Shown here piece by piece: positions 16,077 to 25,446 of a stretch of 64,000 bases of DNA (its first letter is position 1; each line of letters opens with the position of its first letter). The notes beneath the pieces are model-generated. The model had not been told where the DNA came from. It worked only from the letters and a program-made list of their open reading frames with translations, and searched no databases. The stretch comes from Sphingomonas abietis. GTDB taxonomy: Bacteria > Pseudomonadota > Alphaproteobacteria > Sphingomonadales > Sphingomonadaceae. A program made the position numbers and the translations under genes. The stretch lies in contig NZ_CP115174.1 in the NCBI RefSeq assembly GCF_027625475.1, positions 2,639,001 to 2,703,000 of the forward strand, written 5' to 3'.

Positions 16077-18617
16077 TCAGAATTTGTAGCTGATCGCGCC
16101 CCGAACGCTGCGGCCGAAGATCGAGCGCGCCAGATAGGTGGCGGCCCCGGCCTCTGAATTGTCGATCGTGCCGGCGCGGGGATTGCCCTCGGTCAGGCCG
16201 ATCGTGTTGGTGACATTGTCGACATAGAGGTTGAGCTCCAGGCGCTTGGTGACATCGAACTGCGCGTCGAGATCGAGCGTCGTGTAGGACGGCAGCTTGA
16301 TCTGGTTGGCGACGTCCGAGAAGCGCTTGCCATAATAGGAGATGCCCGCCTCGATCCGCAGGCGTCGATCGAGCAGGTTGACCGCCGGCGTGATGCGGAA
16401 CGAGTTCTTCGGCACGCGGATCAGATAATGGTTGGAATAGTCGGTCAGCACGCCGCTGCTGTTGGTATAGATGAACTTCGAGAAGCGCGGATCCTGCCAG
16501 GTATATTGCGCATGGAGATCGAACCAGGTGCGCGGGTGCCAGGTGCCTTCGAGCTCGACGCCCCAGGTCTTGGTGTTGCCGTACACGGTTCGCCCGCTAT
16601 AGGCGCCATTGGTGAGGGTGTAGTCCGTGATCGCATAGCTCTTGTAGATCGAACGGAACGCCGTCGCGTAGAAGTCGAAGCTGTGCTTCGAGACCTTGAG
16701 GCCGCCTTCCAGGAAGTTCATCTTCTGGACGATCGGATTGTTGTTGGCGTTGCCGATGAAATCGCCGACGCTCGGCAGGCGGAAGGCGGAGGTGTAGCGC
16801 GCGAACAGGCCCAGGCCCGGCTGGAACTGGTAATTGGTGCCGAGTGTCCAGCCGGTGTGGCTGAAGCTGCGCGAGAATGGCGTGTAGACGCCCGAGCCGG
16901 TGAGCACGGCATTGTCCGCAATGGTGGCGGACTGGCCGAGATTGACCGTCTGCTTGCCTTCCACCGTGCCGCTGGTGTGGACATGCTCCCAGCGGAAGCC
17001 GCCATCGATCCGCAGCTTGTTGGTCACCTGCCATTCGTCGCTGCCGTAGATCGCGGCGGTATCGGACTGGCCGCGACCGTTCGCGAATTCGGCACCATAG
17101 CTGAGGATGCCATTCTCGGTGATCGACTGGGTGGGATTGCCGGCGGCATCGAGCGCATAGATGTCGAGCAACTGCGCCTGGTTCTTCACGTCGGTCAGCG
17201 CGGTGGCGGACGTCGAGTGATATTGTTCGGAGACATGCGCGAAATAGCCGCCCAGCGCGAAATCATGCTTCTGGCCGAAGATATAGGCGGTCTTCTGGAA
17301 GCGGCCGTCGTTGATGAACTCCTTCTCGGGGATGGTGAAGGAGCGGATCAGGTTGACCAGCGCCAGGCCGTTGCCGTTGCGCCCGGTCATGTCGATGGCC
17401 TGGGTCGGGTTGTCGGTATAGGCATAGCCGACGCTCGTTCCGCCATAGGCCGAGGCATATTTGCTGTAGGCCGACAGCAGGGTGGCCGCGTCATACACCG
17501 CATAGGGCGTCACCGCGTTGCGCTTGGTGAAGCTCGACCGGTAGCGCATATTGTCCTGGAAGGTCAGGCCTTCGGCGATGTTGAGCTTGAGCTCGCCGGT
17601 CAGCTGGGTGAGCTTCTCCGTGGTGCCGACGCCGTCGTCGAACCGGTAGGTGCTGCCGTCGGCCTGGCGGAAGTTGAAGTAGCGCGTGTCCGGCCCGGCG
17701 ATGGTGTCGTAGAGCGCGTTGAAGCCGTTCACGCCGACCGGATTGCCGCTGCTGTCGTTGACGAAGGGCGAGACCATCGAATTGCCGATGCGCTCGTCGA
17801 TCCGCTTGACGCCGAACATCAGCGAACCCCAGTCATAGCTGGCGTTCAGCGTGCCGCGGATCTGGCCGCCCTGGTCCTGGCGATAGCCGCTCTGCCGCTG
17901 GCCGTCGGAGAGGGTATAGAAGCCGCCGATCAGATAATGCCACGGCGTCGAACCGATCGGGCCGCCGATCCAGCCGTCGACGCGGTGGTCGTTATAGCTG
18001 CCGACCTCATATTTGGCGTAGCCCTCGAAATGATCGCCGCCCTTGCGGGTGATGAAATTGACCGTGGCGCCCGGCGCGTTCGAGGCGAAGATCGACGACG
18101 GGCCGCCGCGGACCACCTCGACCTGCTCGATGGTCGAATCCATGCGGAACGACTGATCCGCGTTGAGCCAGCCGAGGCCGCCATCATGCTGGGTGGTCAG
18201 CCCGTCTTCCTGCAAGGTGATGGTCGAATAGCCATCATTGGGAATGCCGCGGACGCGGATATTGCCGCTGGCCTCGCCCGACGAGCTTTCGATCCAGAAG
18301 CCGGGCACGTTCTTGAGCGCCTCGCCGACGCCGCGCGGCGACTTCATCTGGAGTTCGGCGGCGCTGATCGTGGAGATGGCGTAGCTCGCCTCGACCTTGC
18401 GGCGCGCGGTGTTGCCGGCGCGGCCGGTCACGATGATGTCATTGCCGCTCGACGTCGGATCGGCCTGTGCGGCGGAACTATCCTGATCCGTGTCCGGCTT
18501 GGCCGCATCCGCCGCGGCCGACGTCGCTGTCGCCGTCTCCGCGACGACCGGCGTCGCCAGCACGCACGCCATCATTAGCGCGGGCAGCGCCGCGCTATTC
18601 AAAAACCGAACTCGCAT
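16077..18617 (-). CDS. TonB-dependent receptor (glycan/lipid locus)
   Basis: An 846-residue outer-membrane receptor. The signal peptide (about 1-28) ends LATPVVAET. A short Ala/Asp-rich linker holds the TonB box region IIVTGRAG (about 61-68). The plug domain spans about 70-200 with VPGFWIESSSGEASGNIRVRGIPNDG and VEVVRGGPSSIFASNAPGATVNFI, and the barrel ends in the aromatic residue SYKF typical of outer-membrane proteins. The start at 18617 has AGGGG about 10 bases upstream. Sphingomonads carry many such receptors. Its neighbours (PLC-like, GH92) suggest uptake of the inositol/mannose products. The divergent TetR gene probably controls it. Confidence 0.9.
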   Translation of the reverse strand: MRVRFLNSAALPALMMACVLATPVVAETATATSAAADAAKPDTDQDSSAAQADPTSSGNDIIVTGRAGNTARRKVEASYAISTISAAELQMKSPRGVGEALKNVPGFWIESSSGEASGNIRVRGIPNDGYSTITLQEDGLTTQHDGGLGWLNADQSFRMDSTIEQVEVVRGGPSSIFASNAPGATVNFITRKGGDHFEGYAKYEVGSYNDHRVDGWIGGPIGSTPWHYLIGGFYTLSDGQRQSGYRQDQGGQIRGTLNASYDWGSLMFGVKRIDERIGNSMVSPFVNDSSGNPVGVNGFNALYDTIAGPDTRYFNFRQADGSTYRFDDGVGTTEKLTQLTGELKLNIAEGLTFQDNMRYRSSFTKRNAVTPYAVYDAATLLSAYSKYASAYGGTSVGYAYTDNPTQAIDMTGRNGNGLALVNLIRSFTIPEKEFINDGRFQKTAYIFGQKHDFALGGYFAHVSEQYHSTSATALTDVKNQAQLLDIYALDAAGNPTQSITENGILSYGAEFANGRGQSDTAAIYGSDEWQVTNKLRIDGGFRWEHVHTSGTVEGKQTVNLGQSATIADNAVLTGSGVYTPFSRSFSHTGWTLGTNYQFQPGLGLFARYTSAFRLPSVGDFIGNANNNPIVQKMNFLEGGLKVSKHSFDFYATAFRSIYKSYAITDYTLTNGAYSGRTVYGNTKTWGVELEGTWHPRTWFDLHAQYTWQDPRFSKFIYTNSSGVLTDYSNHYLIRVPKNSFRITPAVNLLDRRLRIEAGISYYGKRFSDVANQIKLPSYTTLDLDAQFDVTKRLELNLYVDNVTNTIGLTEGNPRAGTIDNSEAGAATYLARSIFGRSVRGAISYKF

Positions 18618-18653
18618 TGAAATGACCCCTAGCTGTCTCGTCTCGCCGGCCAT

Positions 18654-18693
18654 ATGATAGCGATAGATATCATTTTTATGACAGAGCTGTCAT
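18654..18693. promoter_or_regulatory. Two nested palindromes in the receptor/TetR divergent promoter
   Basis: ATGACAG-N2-CTGTCAT (18678-18693) is a perfect 7-bp arm palindrome. ATGATA-N8-TATCAT (18654-18673) lies just beside it. Both are in the 175-base region between the receptor start (18617) and the TetR start (18793), 37-76 bases upstream of the receptor. They are good candidate operators for the divergent TetR regulator. Confidence 0.55.
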
Positions 18694-18792
18694 TATTTGG
18701 ACGGGCGGACAAAATAGCGACCGCGGCATGGCGGGGGTCGGCGTGACGAGGATGGGATGGATGGACATGATCAAAGCGGTGAGACCGGCACG

Positions 18793-19458
18793 ATGAGCAG
18801 CGAGGGCAAGCGTCAGCCCGTGAAGCCGAAGCAGGCACGCTCGCTGCTGACCCGTGCGCTGCTGCTGCGCGCCGCCGACGAGCTTCTGGCCGAGGTGGGC
18901 GTGGAGCGCATCTCCACCAATATGGTGTGCAAGCGCGCCGGCGTCTCCCCGCCCGCTTTATATCGATATTTCCAGGACAAATATGACATCATCGTCGCGC
19001 TCGCGGTCGAGATGATGGAGCGCAAGAGCCTCGTGGTCGATGCCTGGATCGCCCGCCACTCACCCGGCGGATTGCCGGCCATGTCCGCCCATGTCGAGGA
19101 ATTGCTTCGGCAATTGACCGCCGCCCGGGAGGAGCAACCGGGCGCGGTATGGATCATGCGGAGTTTCCGCGCGATCCCGCAATTATTCACCATGCGCGAA
19201 GGCGCGCAGGTGCAGGCGACCGAACAGCTGGTCCGAATCTACCGGCCGTTCCTGCCCGATGTGCCCGAGGACATGCTGCGCGTCCGGGTCAGGCTGTCGG
19301 TCGAGTTCGGGATCGCCATCGACGAGCTGCTCGCAGACGGCGCGATGGACCGCGAACGGATTTTTTACGAGGGGGGCAGGATGCTCGGCTCGCTCTTCCA
19401 ATTCGCCGAAGCGGCCAACATCGCCCCTCCGGGAAGCGAGCCTCGCTCGGGCAATTGA
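18793..19458 (+). CDS. TetR-family transcriptional regulator
   Basis: A 221-residue regulator. The N-terminal helix-turn-helix (about 15-62) contains RISTNMVCKRAGVSPPALYRYFQDK, the TetR signature. The rest is a helical ligand-binding domain (ERIFYEGGRMLGSLFQFAE near the C-terminus). The start ATG 18793 removes 12 weak residues of a longer frame. It is divergent from the TonB receptor gene, and two palindromes lie between them, so it likely represses the receptor and perhaps the PLC/GH92 genes. The inducer is unknown. Confidence 0.88.
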   Translation: MSSEGKRQPVKPKQARSLLTRALLLRAADELLAEVGVERISTNMVCKRAGVSPPALYRYFQDKYDIIVALAVEMMERKSLVVDAWIARHSPGGLPAMSAHVEELLRQLTAAREEQPGAVWIMRSFRAIPQLFTMREGAQVQATEQLVRIYRPFLPDVPEDMLRVRVRLSVEFGIAIDELLADGAMDRERIFYEGGRMLGSLFQFAEAANIAPPGSEPRSGN

Positions 19459-19561
19459 TCGGCGACTGATCGACGACCGCCGGAGACAACCCTTTGCCAC
19501 GCCCGATAGCATGCGGAAATGTCAAGGAAACGTGGTACAGTGAGCCATCGGAGATGATCCC

Positions 19562-21673
19562 ATGGGTGACGCGTACCAGACGGCCGAAGGCGATTCGCGG
19601 CACCCGCAATTGTTCCTGATCGAGGCGAGCGAGCAGCTGGCGGCCGCCCGATCGATGGACGAAGTCGTCGAGGTGCTCCGGCGCACCGCCCGGACGGTGG
19701 TCGGCGCCGAGGGCATCGCCGTCGTCATTCGCGACGAGGGCCGCTGCTTCTACGTCGCGGAGGATGCGGTGGGTCCGCTGTGGTCCGGCAGCCGCTTCGA
19801 TGAGAATATCTGCATTTCCGGCTGGGCGATGCAGCATCTCGAAACGGTTGCCATTGCCGATGTGCGGTGTGACGATCGGGTGCCGCAGGCGGCCTATGCG
19901 CCGACCTTCGTGCGCAGCCTGCTCATGGCGCCGATCGGCCGGCCGCAGGCGGTGGCGGCGCTCGGCGCCTATTGGTCGGACGTTCGCCTACATGATGTCG
20001 AGACGATCCGCCGGCTGGAAAGCCTCGCCCGGCTCGCGGCGATCGCGATCGAGAATGCCCGGCTGCTCCGCCAGGCGGAGGATAATGGCCGCCAGCGCAG
20101 CCTCATGGTCGCCGCCGGGCGCATGGGCATGTGGTCGTTCGACATCGCGACGGAAGTGCTCGAATCCTCCCCGATGTGCCGCGAGAATTTCGGCCGGGAT
20201 CCACTGATCCCGTTCAGCTACGGCGATCTGCACGCCGCCATCCACGATGACGACAAGGCGCGCGTGCAGGACGCGATCGCGACGAGCATCCGCACCGGCG
20301 GCGACTATGACATCGAATATCGGGTGATCACGCCGACCGGCGACACCCGCTGGATCGGGATACGGGCGAAGCCGTCCTATGCGGCCGACGGCACGCCGCG
20401 TTCGCTCGACGGCCTGTCGATCGACATCACCGAGCGCAGGCGGATGGAAGAGGTGCTCCAGACCTCCGCCGCCACGCTGGAGCATCTCGTCGAGGAGCGG
20501 ACCCGCGAACTCGTCGCGGCGCAGGAAGCCTTGCGTCAGGCGCAGAAACTCGAGGCGATGGGCCAATTGACCGGCGGGGTCGCGCACGACTTCAACAATC
20601 TCCTCACGCCGATCATCGGCAGCCTCGATCTGCTCCAGCGCCGCAAGATCGGTGGCGAGCGCGAACAGCGCATGATCACCGGCGCACTCCAGTCGGCCGA
20701 TCGTGCCCGCACGCTGGTCCAGCGGCTGCTCGCCTTCGCCCGGCGCCAGCCCCTGAAACCGGAGCCGGTCGACGCCGCCGCGCTGATCATCGGGATGAGC
20801 GAGCTCGTCGCCACGACATGCGGGCCGCAGGTCGAGTTGCGGATCGATGTGCCCATCGGCCTGCCGCTCGCCGTCGCCGATCCGCACCAGATCGAGATGG
20901 CGATCCTGAATCTGGCGGTGAACGCCCGCGACGCCATGCCCCAGGGCGGGCGACTGACGCTATCGGCCGCCCGGCAAAGCCCCGGATCGGATCATCGCGA
21001 CGTGGCGGCGGGGAGCTACATCGTCATCGCGGTGGCCGACACCGGCACCGGCATGGACGAGACCACCCGCCGCCGCGCGATCGAGCCATTTTACTCGACC
21101 AAGGGCATCGGTCGCGGCACCGGCCTCGGCCTCTCGATGGCCCATGGCCTCGCCTCGCAGCTCGGCGGCGCGCTGACGCTGGAGAGCGCCATCGGGGTCG
21201 GCACGACGGTACGCCTTTGGCTTCCGATCAGCGCCCAGACGCAGCCTCGGGCGACGACACCGGCGATCGAGGACATACCGATTGCCGGTGTCGCGCTGCT
21301 GGTGGACGACGAGGATTCCGTGCGGGCGAGCACCGCCGACATGCTCGCCGAGATCGGGTTCGAGGTGATCGAAGCCCGATCCGGTGCCGAGGCGCTCGCG
21401 CATCTGCGCCGGCGGGGGCCGGTGGACGTCCTCGTCACCGACCATCTGATGCCGCACATGACCGGCGTCGATCTGGCGCGGACGGCGGTCGTCGAGTGGC
21501 CCGGCCTGCCGGTGCTGGTCGTCTCCGGCTATTGCGACGCCATCGGGATCGACGCGGAGTTCCCGCGCCTCGAAAAGCCGTTCCGCCAGGCCGATCTGGC
21601 CGCATCCCTTGCCGCCGTGCTGTCGAAGGCGCCCGCCGCATCGGACGTGCCCATCATCATCACCGAATGGTGA
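19562..21673 (+). CDS. GAF-PAS hybrid histidine kinase with receiver domain
   Basis: A 703-residue soluble sensor kinase with no membrane helix. Order of domains: GAF (about 17-168), PAS/PAC (about 178-292, ending ITERRRME), coiled linker, HisKA with GGVAHDFNNLLTP (phospho-acceptor His342), HATPase (N-box NLAVNARDAM near 450; G-boxes DTGTGM and GRGTGLGLS), and a C-terminal receiver (574-690) with DD582-583, phospho-Asp627 and Lys672. It would transfer phosphate from His to its own Asp and on to other proteins. The GAF domain may bind a small ligand or chromophore. It lies tail-to-tail with a second hybrid kinase. Confidence 0.92.
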   Translation: MGDAYQTAEGDSRHPQLFLIEASEQLAAARSMDEVVEVLRRTARTVVGAEGIAVVIRDEGRCFYVAEDAVGPLWSGSRFDENICISGWAMQHLETVAIADVRCDDRVPQAAYAPTFVRSLLMAPIGRPQAVAALGAYWSDVRLHDVETIRRLESLARLAAIAIENARLLRQAEDNGRQRSLMVAAGRMGMWSFDIATEVLESSPMCRENFGRDPLIPFSYGDLHAAIHDDDKARVQDAIATSIRTGGDYDIEYRVITPTGDTRWIGIRAKPSYAADGTPRSLDGLSIDITERRRMEEVLQTSAATLEHLVEERTRELVAAQEALRQAQKLEAMGQLTGGVAHDFNNLLTPIIGSLDLLQRRKIGGEREQRMITGALQSADRARTLVQRLLAFARRQPLKPEPVDAAALIIGMSELVATTCGPQVELRIDVPIGLPLAVADPHQIEMAILNLAVNARDAMPQGGRLTLSAARQSPGSDHRDVAAGSYIVIAVADTGTGMDETTRRRAIEPFYSTKGIGRGTGLGLSMAHGLASQLGGALTLESAIGVGTTVRLWLPISAQTQPRATTPAIEDIPIAGVALLVDDEDSVRASTADMLAEIGFEVIEARSGAEALAHLRRRGPVDVLVTDHLMPHMTGVDLARTAVVEWPGLPVLVVSGYCDAIGIDAEFPRLEKPFRQADLAASLAAVLSKAPAASDVPIIITEW

Positions 21674-21731
21674 CGGCCGAACGCTGACGGCCGCATGGTG
21701 ACGGCTGAATGGTGACGGCCGCAGGGTGACG
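21671..21731 (+). repeat. Degenerate 14-bp tandem repeat at the kinase stop codon
   Basis: About 4.4 copies of a 14-base unit with consensus TGACGGCCGCATGG (units start at 21671, 21685, 21699, 21713 and 21727). The stop codon TGA of the kinase gene is the first three bases of copy 1, and each further copy repeats a TGA at the same phase. The array lies in the convergent gap before the second kinase gene. Confidence 0.75.
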
Positions 21732-21839
21732 AGGACCAGCCGCCTGCGATAATCCTGCATGGCCGGCGATTGGGTGATCGGCCGCCCGGTGTCGGTTCAC
21801 CGCCGATCGAGCCGGGTCAGCGCCGCGATCCGGATATCG

Positions 21840-23708
21840 TCACCCGCGGGCGCGGCGGGCGTCGCGCAGGACACGCGAAAGCTCGTCGACGGAATATGGC
21901 TTGTGCAGCAGGGCGAAGCCATGCCCCGCATCCTCTGCCAGCACATGGCTGTAGCCGCTGGTCAGCACGATCGTCAGATCGGGCCAGCGCGCGCGGACCA
22001 GCCGGCCAAGCTCGACGCCATCGATCCCCGGCATCACGACGTCCGAGAACAGGATGTCGATCTCGTCATGCTGGTCTTCGAGTATCGCGATCGCCTCGTT
22101 CGCATTCGCCGCGCGGCGGGTGGCAAAGCCCAGATCGGTCAGCAGATGCGACGCGAACTCCCCGACCTGGTCATTATCCTCCACGATCAGGATGCTGGCC
22201 TCGCTGGCGACGATCCTGTCGCGAAACGCCATGTCGCCGGACGGCTTCGGCGCGGCGACGCGGGGCAGATAGAGGCTGAAGACCGTGCCTTCGCCGATCC
22301 GGCTGCGGACGTCGATCTCGCCGCCGGACTGTTTGGTGAAACCATAGACCTGGCTCAGCCCGAGGCCGGTCCCCTTGCCGACCTCCTTCGTGGTGAAGAA
22401 CGGCTCGAAGATCCGCTCCAGCTGCTCGGGCGGCATGCCCGACCCGACGTCCGACACCGACAGCTTCACGAAGTCGCCCTTCGCGCCGGCATGGCCCCGC
22501 CGCGGAGGAATCGATCCGGCCGCCTCGATCGAGATTTCGATGCGGCCTTCGCCGTTCATCGCGTCACGGGCGTTCACCGCCATGTTCACGAGCGCGGTCT
22601 CGAACTGGCTCGCATCGACCTCGACGAAGCAGGACGAGCAGATCGGATCGACGGCCAGGGCGACCCGCGAACCGATCACCGTCCGCAGCATCTCCGCGAC
22701 GCTGCCGACCTTGTCCGCGACGTTGAACACCTCCGGCTTGAGCGCCTGCCGCCGCGCGAAGGCGAGGAGCTGGCTCGTCAGCTTCGCGGCCCGGTCGGCC
22801 GTCTCCGAGATCGCGTCGATATAGCGGCGCTGCTTCTCGCGCGGGAGTTCGCGGCGGGCGAGAAGCTCGGCGGACGAGCGGATGATGGTGAGCAGATTGT
22901 TGAAGTCATGCGCGACGCCGCCGGTCAGCTGACCGATCGCCTCCATCTTCTGTAGCTGGCGCACCTGATCCTCGGACGCCAACAGCTCGCGCGATCGCTC
23001 TTCGACGCGGATCTCCAGCGTTTCATTGAGTTCGCGCAGCGCCTCCTCGGCGATCGTGCGCTCGAGAATGTCGGCGGCCTGTCGCGCGACGATGTCGAGC
23101 ATCCGCAGATCGCGATCGGACGGTTCGTGGCGCGTGCTCCAATGCGTCGAGATCATGCCGAGCAGCTTGCCGCTGCGCGAGAGCAGCGGCGTGGTCTGGG
23201 CGGAGCGGATGCCGGCACGGCGGAACGCCTCGAGATCGGGCGTGCCCGCAATGTCGTCCCATTCCTCGAAATCGGGCACGATCGATCGCTGCCCGAACTT
23301 CAACGCCAGGGTGCAGCTGCTGAACGCCGCCGGATTGACCCATTGCCAGAAGCCGACCGCTTCCGGCGGAAGGCCGCGATGCGCCAGGAGCTGAAGTTCG
23401 CCGCCATGGCCCGAGGGATCGCCCGCCGGGCACAGCAGCTGCATCGTGCCGCACTGCGATCCCGTGATCGCCACGGCCGCCTCGACGATCTTGCCATAGA
23501 GTTCGTGGCGGTCCTGCTCGTTGATCAGTTCGACGCTGATCCGATGGAGCAGGCCGACGTCCGACATTTCGCCGTCCACCGTGACGATCGGATCGTGGAG
23601 CGACATGAGCCGCGGTCCGTGCTGCGATGTCTTCATGAAACTGCTATCCCCCGCGGCCGCCTGAACAGCGAAGCGCACCGTGTCGGTGAAACCGACCAAC
23701 ATCGTCAT
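21840..23708 (-). CDS. GAF hybrid histidine kinase with receiver domain
   Basis: A 622-residue soluble sensor kinase. A GAF domain (about 54-212) is followed by a coiled linker, HisKA with GGVAHDFNNLLT (His267), HATPase (NMAVNARDAM, DVGSGM, GKGTGLGLS) and a C-terminal receiver (503-620; phospho-Asp556, Lys603). The ATG 23708 was chosen because GGGGG lies about 5 bases upstream. It is not a tandem copy of the plus-strand kinase: it lacks the PAS domain and its GAF differs. The opposite orientation and shared 3' gap suggest separate control. Signal and partner are unknown. Confidence 0.92.
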   Translation of the reverse strand: MTMLVGFTDTVRFAVQAAAGDSSFMKTSQHGPRLMSLHDPIVTVDGEMSDVGLLHRISVELINEQDRHELYGKIVEAAVAITGSQCGTMQLLCPAGDPSGHGGELQLLAHRGLPPEAVGFWQWVNPAAFSSCTLALKFGQRSIVPDFEEWDDIAGTPDLEAFRRAGIRSAQTTPLLSRSGKLLGMISTHWSTRHEPSDRDLRMLDIVARQAADILERTIAEEALRELNETLEIRVEERSRELLASEDQVRQLQKMEAIGQLTGGVAHDFNNLLTIIRSSAELLARRELPREKQRRYIDAISETADRAAKLTSQLLAFARRQALKPEVFNVADKVGSVAEMLRTVIGSRVALAVDPICSSCFVEVDASQFETALVNMAVNARDAMNGEGRIEISIEAAGSIPPRRGHAGAKGDFVKLSVSDVGSGMPPEQLERIFEPFFTTKEVGKGTGLGLSQVYGFTKQSGGEIDVRSRIGEGTVFSLYLPRVAAPKPSGDMAFRDRIVASEASILIVEDNDQVGEFASHLLTDLGFATRRAANANEAIAILEDQHDEIDILFSDVVMPGIDGVELGRLVRARWPDLTIVLTSGYSHVLAEDAGHGFALLHKPYSVDELSRVLRDARRARG

Positions 23709-23873
23709 GGTTCCCCCACCGTTGCACGACAAGCCGTTGCAAGGTGAGCCGTTGCACGGCCCGCGCCGGCATGTTCAGCATGCTGTTCCAGCATCCCGGG
23801 AAGATGGAAGAAAGAGCAAGGATCGCGCCGAAATGCGCCGAATTCGCGCAATCGCCGCAGCCGATCGGGGCAC

Positions 23874-23910
23874 GAAAAAGCCCCGGAAAACCGAACGTTT
23901 TCCGAGGCTT
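23874..23910 (-). terminator. Rho-independent terminator after tRNA-Val
   Basis: On the minus strand the transcript forms GCCTCGGAAAAC/GTTTTCCGGGGC with a 5-base loop, followed by a T-rich run (TTTTTC). It starts 5 bases past the tRNA 3' end. A textbook intrinsic terminator with a U tail. Confidence 0.9.
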
Positions 23911-23914
23911 GATC

Positions 23915-23989
23915 TGGTGGGCGTGGCAAGGATTGAACTTGCGGCCACTGCGATGTCAACACAGTGCTCTACCACTGAGCTACACGCCC
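23915..23989 (-). tRNA. tRNA-Val (anticodon GAC)
   Basis: 75 bases including an encoded CCA. Cloverleaf: acceptor GGGCGTG/CACGCCC, D-stem GCTC/GAGC, anticodon stem CTGTG/CGCAG with loop TTGACAT (anticodon GAC), T-stem GCAAG/CTTGC with loop TTCAATC. The gene lies between a histidine kinase and cpdR and has its own terminator. Confidence 0.96.
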
Positions 23990-24047
23990 GTGGGGGGTGC
24001 CTCTAACCATGCGCCCCGGCGATGGCAAGCGACATTTTCCGCCTTTT

Positions 24048-24428
24048 TTAGAGATCCCCTCCGGCGACATTGCCGACGCCGAAGATGCGATCCACCTCGA
24101 GCACGAGATCGCGCAGATGGAAGGGCTTGGAGAGGACTTTCGCGTTCGGATGGGTGATGCCGCCCTTCAGCGCGACGGCGGCGAAGCCGGTGATGAACAT
24201 CACCCGCATGTCGGGCGCGATCCGGGCGGCGCGCTGGGCCAGCTCGATGCCATCCATCTCGGGCATCACGATATCGGTCAGCAACAGGTCGAAATGTTCG
24301 GTCTCGAGCAGCGGCAGCGCCGCCGTGCCGCAATCGACCGCGGTGACGGCATAGCCGACCTTCTCCAGCGCGCGCGAAAGATATTCGCGCATCGACGTGT
24401 CGTCCTCAGCCAGCAAGATCCTGATCAT
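24048..24428 (-). CDS. cpdR: CpdR-type single-domain response regulator
   Basis: A 126-residue stand-alone receiver domain. It shows the acidic pair (E8/D9/D10), the phospho-acceptor Asp52 in LLLTDIVMPEMDG, Thr80 and Lys101 in VLSKPFHLRDL. The sequence closely matches Caulobacter CpdR, which in the dephosphorylated state primes ClpXP to degrade cell-cycle and signalling proteins and which is phosphorylated via the CckA-ChpT relay. I chose ATG 24428 (MIRILLAEDD); a longer frame would add an unrelated N-terminus. It is divergent from an N-formylglutamate amidohydrolase gene, an arrangement common in sphingomonads. Confidence 0.92.
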   Translation of the reverse strand: MIRILLAEDDTSMREYLSRALEKVGYAVTAVDCGTAALPLLETEHFDLLLTDIVMPEMDGIELAQRAARIAPDMRVMFITGFAAVALKGGITHPNAKVLSKPFHLRDLVLEVDRIFGVGNVAGGDL

Positions 24429-24559
24429 TATGTTCCAAACGCCCCCGCCGGGTTCCTGATCCACCGGCGGAAACAGTCCGCCAGCGGCGCCTCGATCAGC
24501 GGTGTCCGGTCTATGCCGAACCGCTTGCCCGCGACGCTCCTGATGCCTAGCAGAATAGC

Positions 24560-25432
24560 ATGGCCACGCATCTGCCGGAACCGAGCGCTTATGCCAGGTT
24601 GGGACAGGTCGCCGCACGCTCGCCGCTGGTCATCGCGGTGCCCCATGCCGGGCACCATTATCCCAAGACGATGCTCGCCGCGTCGCGCCTGCCGCCGGCG
24701 GCGCTGGAGACGATCGAGGATCGCCATGCCGACCTGCTGGTGAGCGATGCAGTGCAGGCCGGCGCGATCGCGATCGTCGCCCGCTATGCCCGCGCCTATG
24801 TCGACCTCAACCGGGACGAGCGCGAACTCGATCCGGCGCTGCTCGGCCGCCGCCCGCCGCCAGGCCTGCTGATCCATTCGGCGAAGGTGGCGGGCGGGCT
24901 GGGCGTGATCCCGAGCCGGATCGCCGCCGGTGGCGCGGTCTGGGCGCGGCCGCTCGGCGAGCAGGAGATCGAGACGCGGCTGGCGACCGCCTACCGGCCC
25001 TATCATGCCGCCATCGAAGCCGCGCTGGATGCCGCTTATGCCGCCCATGGCATCGCGATCCTGCTCGATTGCCATTCGATGCCGCCGCTGCCGTCTTCGC
25101 CGCACCACGGCATCGCGCCGCGCGTGGTGGTGGGAGACCGGCACGGCCGCTCCTCCGATTCGCGCTTCGTCGTGGCGATCATGGAGCGTGTGAAGCGGGC
25201 TGGATTCGCGGTGGCGCGCAACCATCCCTATGCGGGTGGCCACAGCCTCGATCGGCACGGCGCGCGCGCCGTCGGCCGGCACGCCATCCAGATCGAGGTC
25301 GATCGCAGCCTCTATCTGGACCAGGCCCAGCGCGATCCGGGCGACGGCCTGGCCGATACCCGCCGCCTGGTCGCCGCCATCGCCGCCGCACTGGAGGCGG
25401 AGTCCCGCAGCTATCCCCTTGCGGCGGAATAG
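24560..25432 (+). CDS. N-formylglutamate amidohydrolase
   Basis: A 290-residue soluble hydrolase that releases formate and glutamate from N-formylglutamate, the last step of one histidine-degradation route, or acts on related N-formyl amides. Motifs: IAVPHAGHHYP (metal-binding His) near 25, YVDLNRDERELDP near 95, LLDCHSMP near 170, and NHPYAGGH near 225. A hutH/hutU cluster is not present nearby, so its role may be more general. Divergent from cpdR by 131 bases. Start ATG 24560 has no strong SD; confidence in family is high. Confidence 0.9.
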   Translation: MATHLPEPSAYARLGQVAARSPLVIAVPHAGHHYPKTMLAASRLPPAALETIEDRHADLLVSDAVQAGAIAIVARYARAYVDLNRDERELDPALLGRRPPPGLLIHSAKVAGGLGVIPSRIAAGGAVWARPLGEQEIETRLATAYRPYHAAIEAALDAAYAAHGIAILLDCHSMPPLPSSPHHGIAPRVVVGDRHGRSSDSRFVVAIMERVKRAGFAVARNHPYAGGHSLDRHGARAVGRHAIQIEVDRSLYLDQAQRDPGDGLADTRRLVAAIAAALEAESRSYPLAAE

Positions 25433-25446
25433 GTTTTTCCGGCCAT

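Noticed and set aside
23915..23989. tRNA-Val as an integration site for a mobile island
   Set aside because: No integrase or direct repeat of the tRNA end was found nearby; neighbours are ordinary chromosomal genes.
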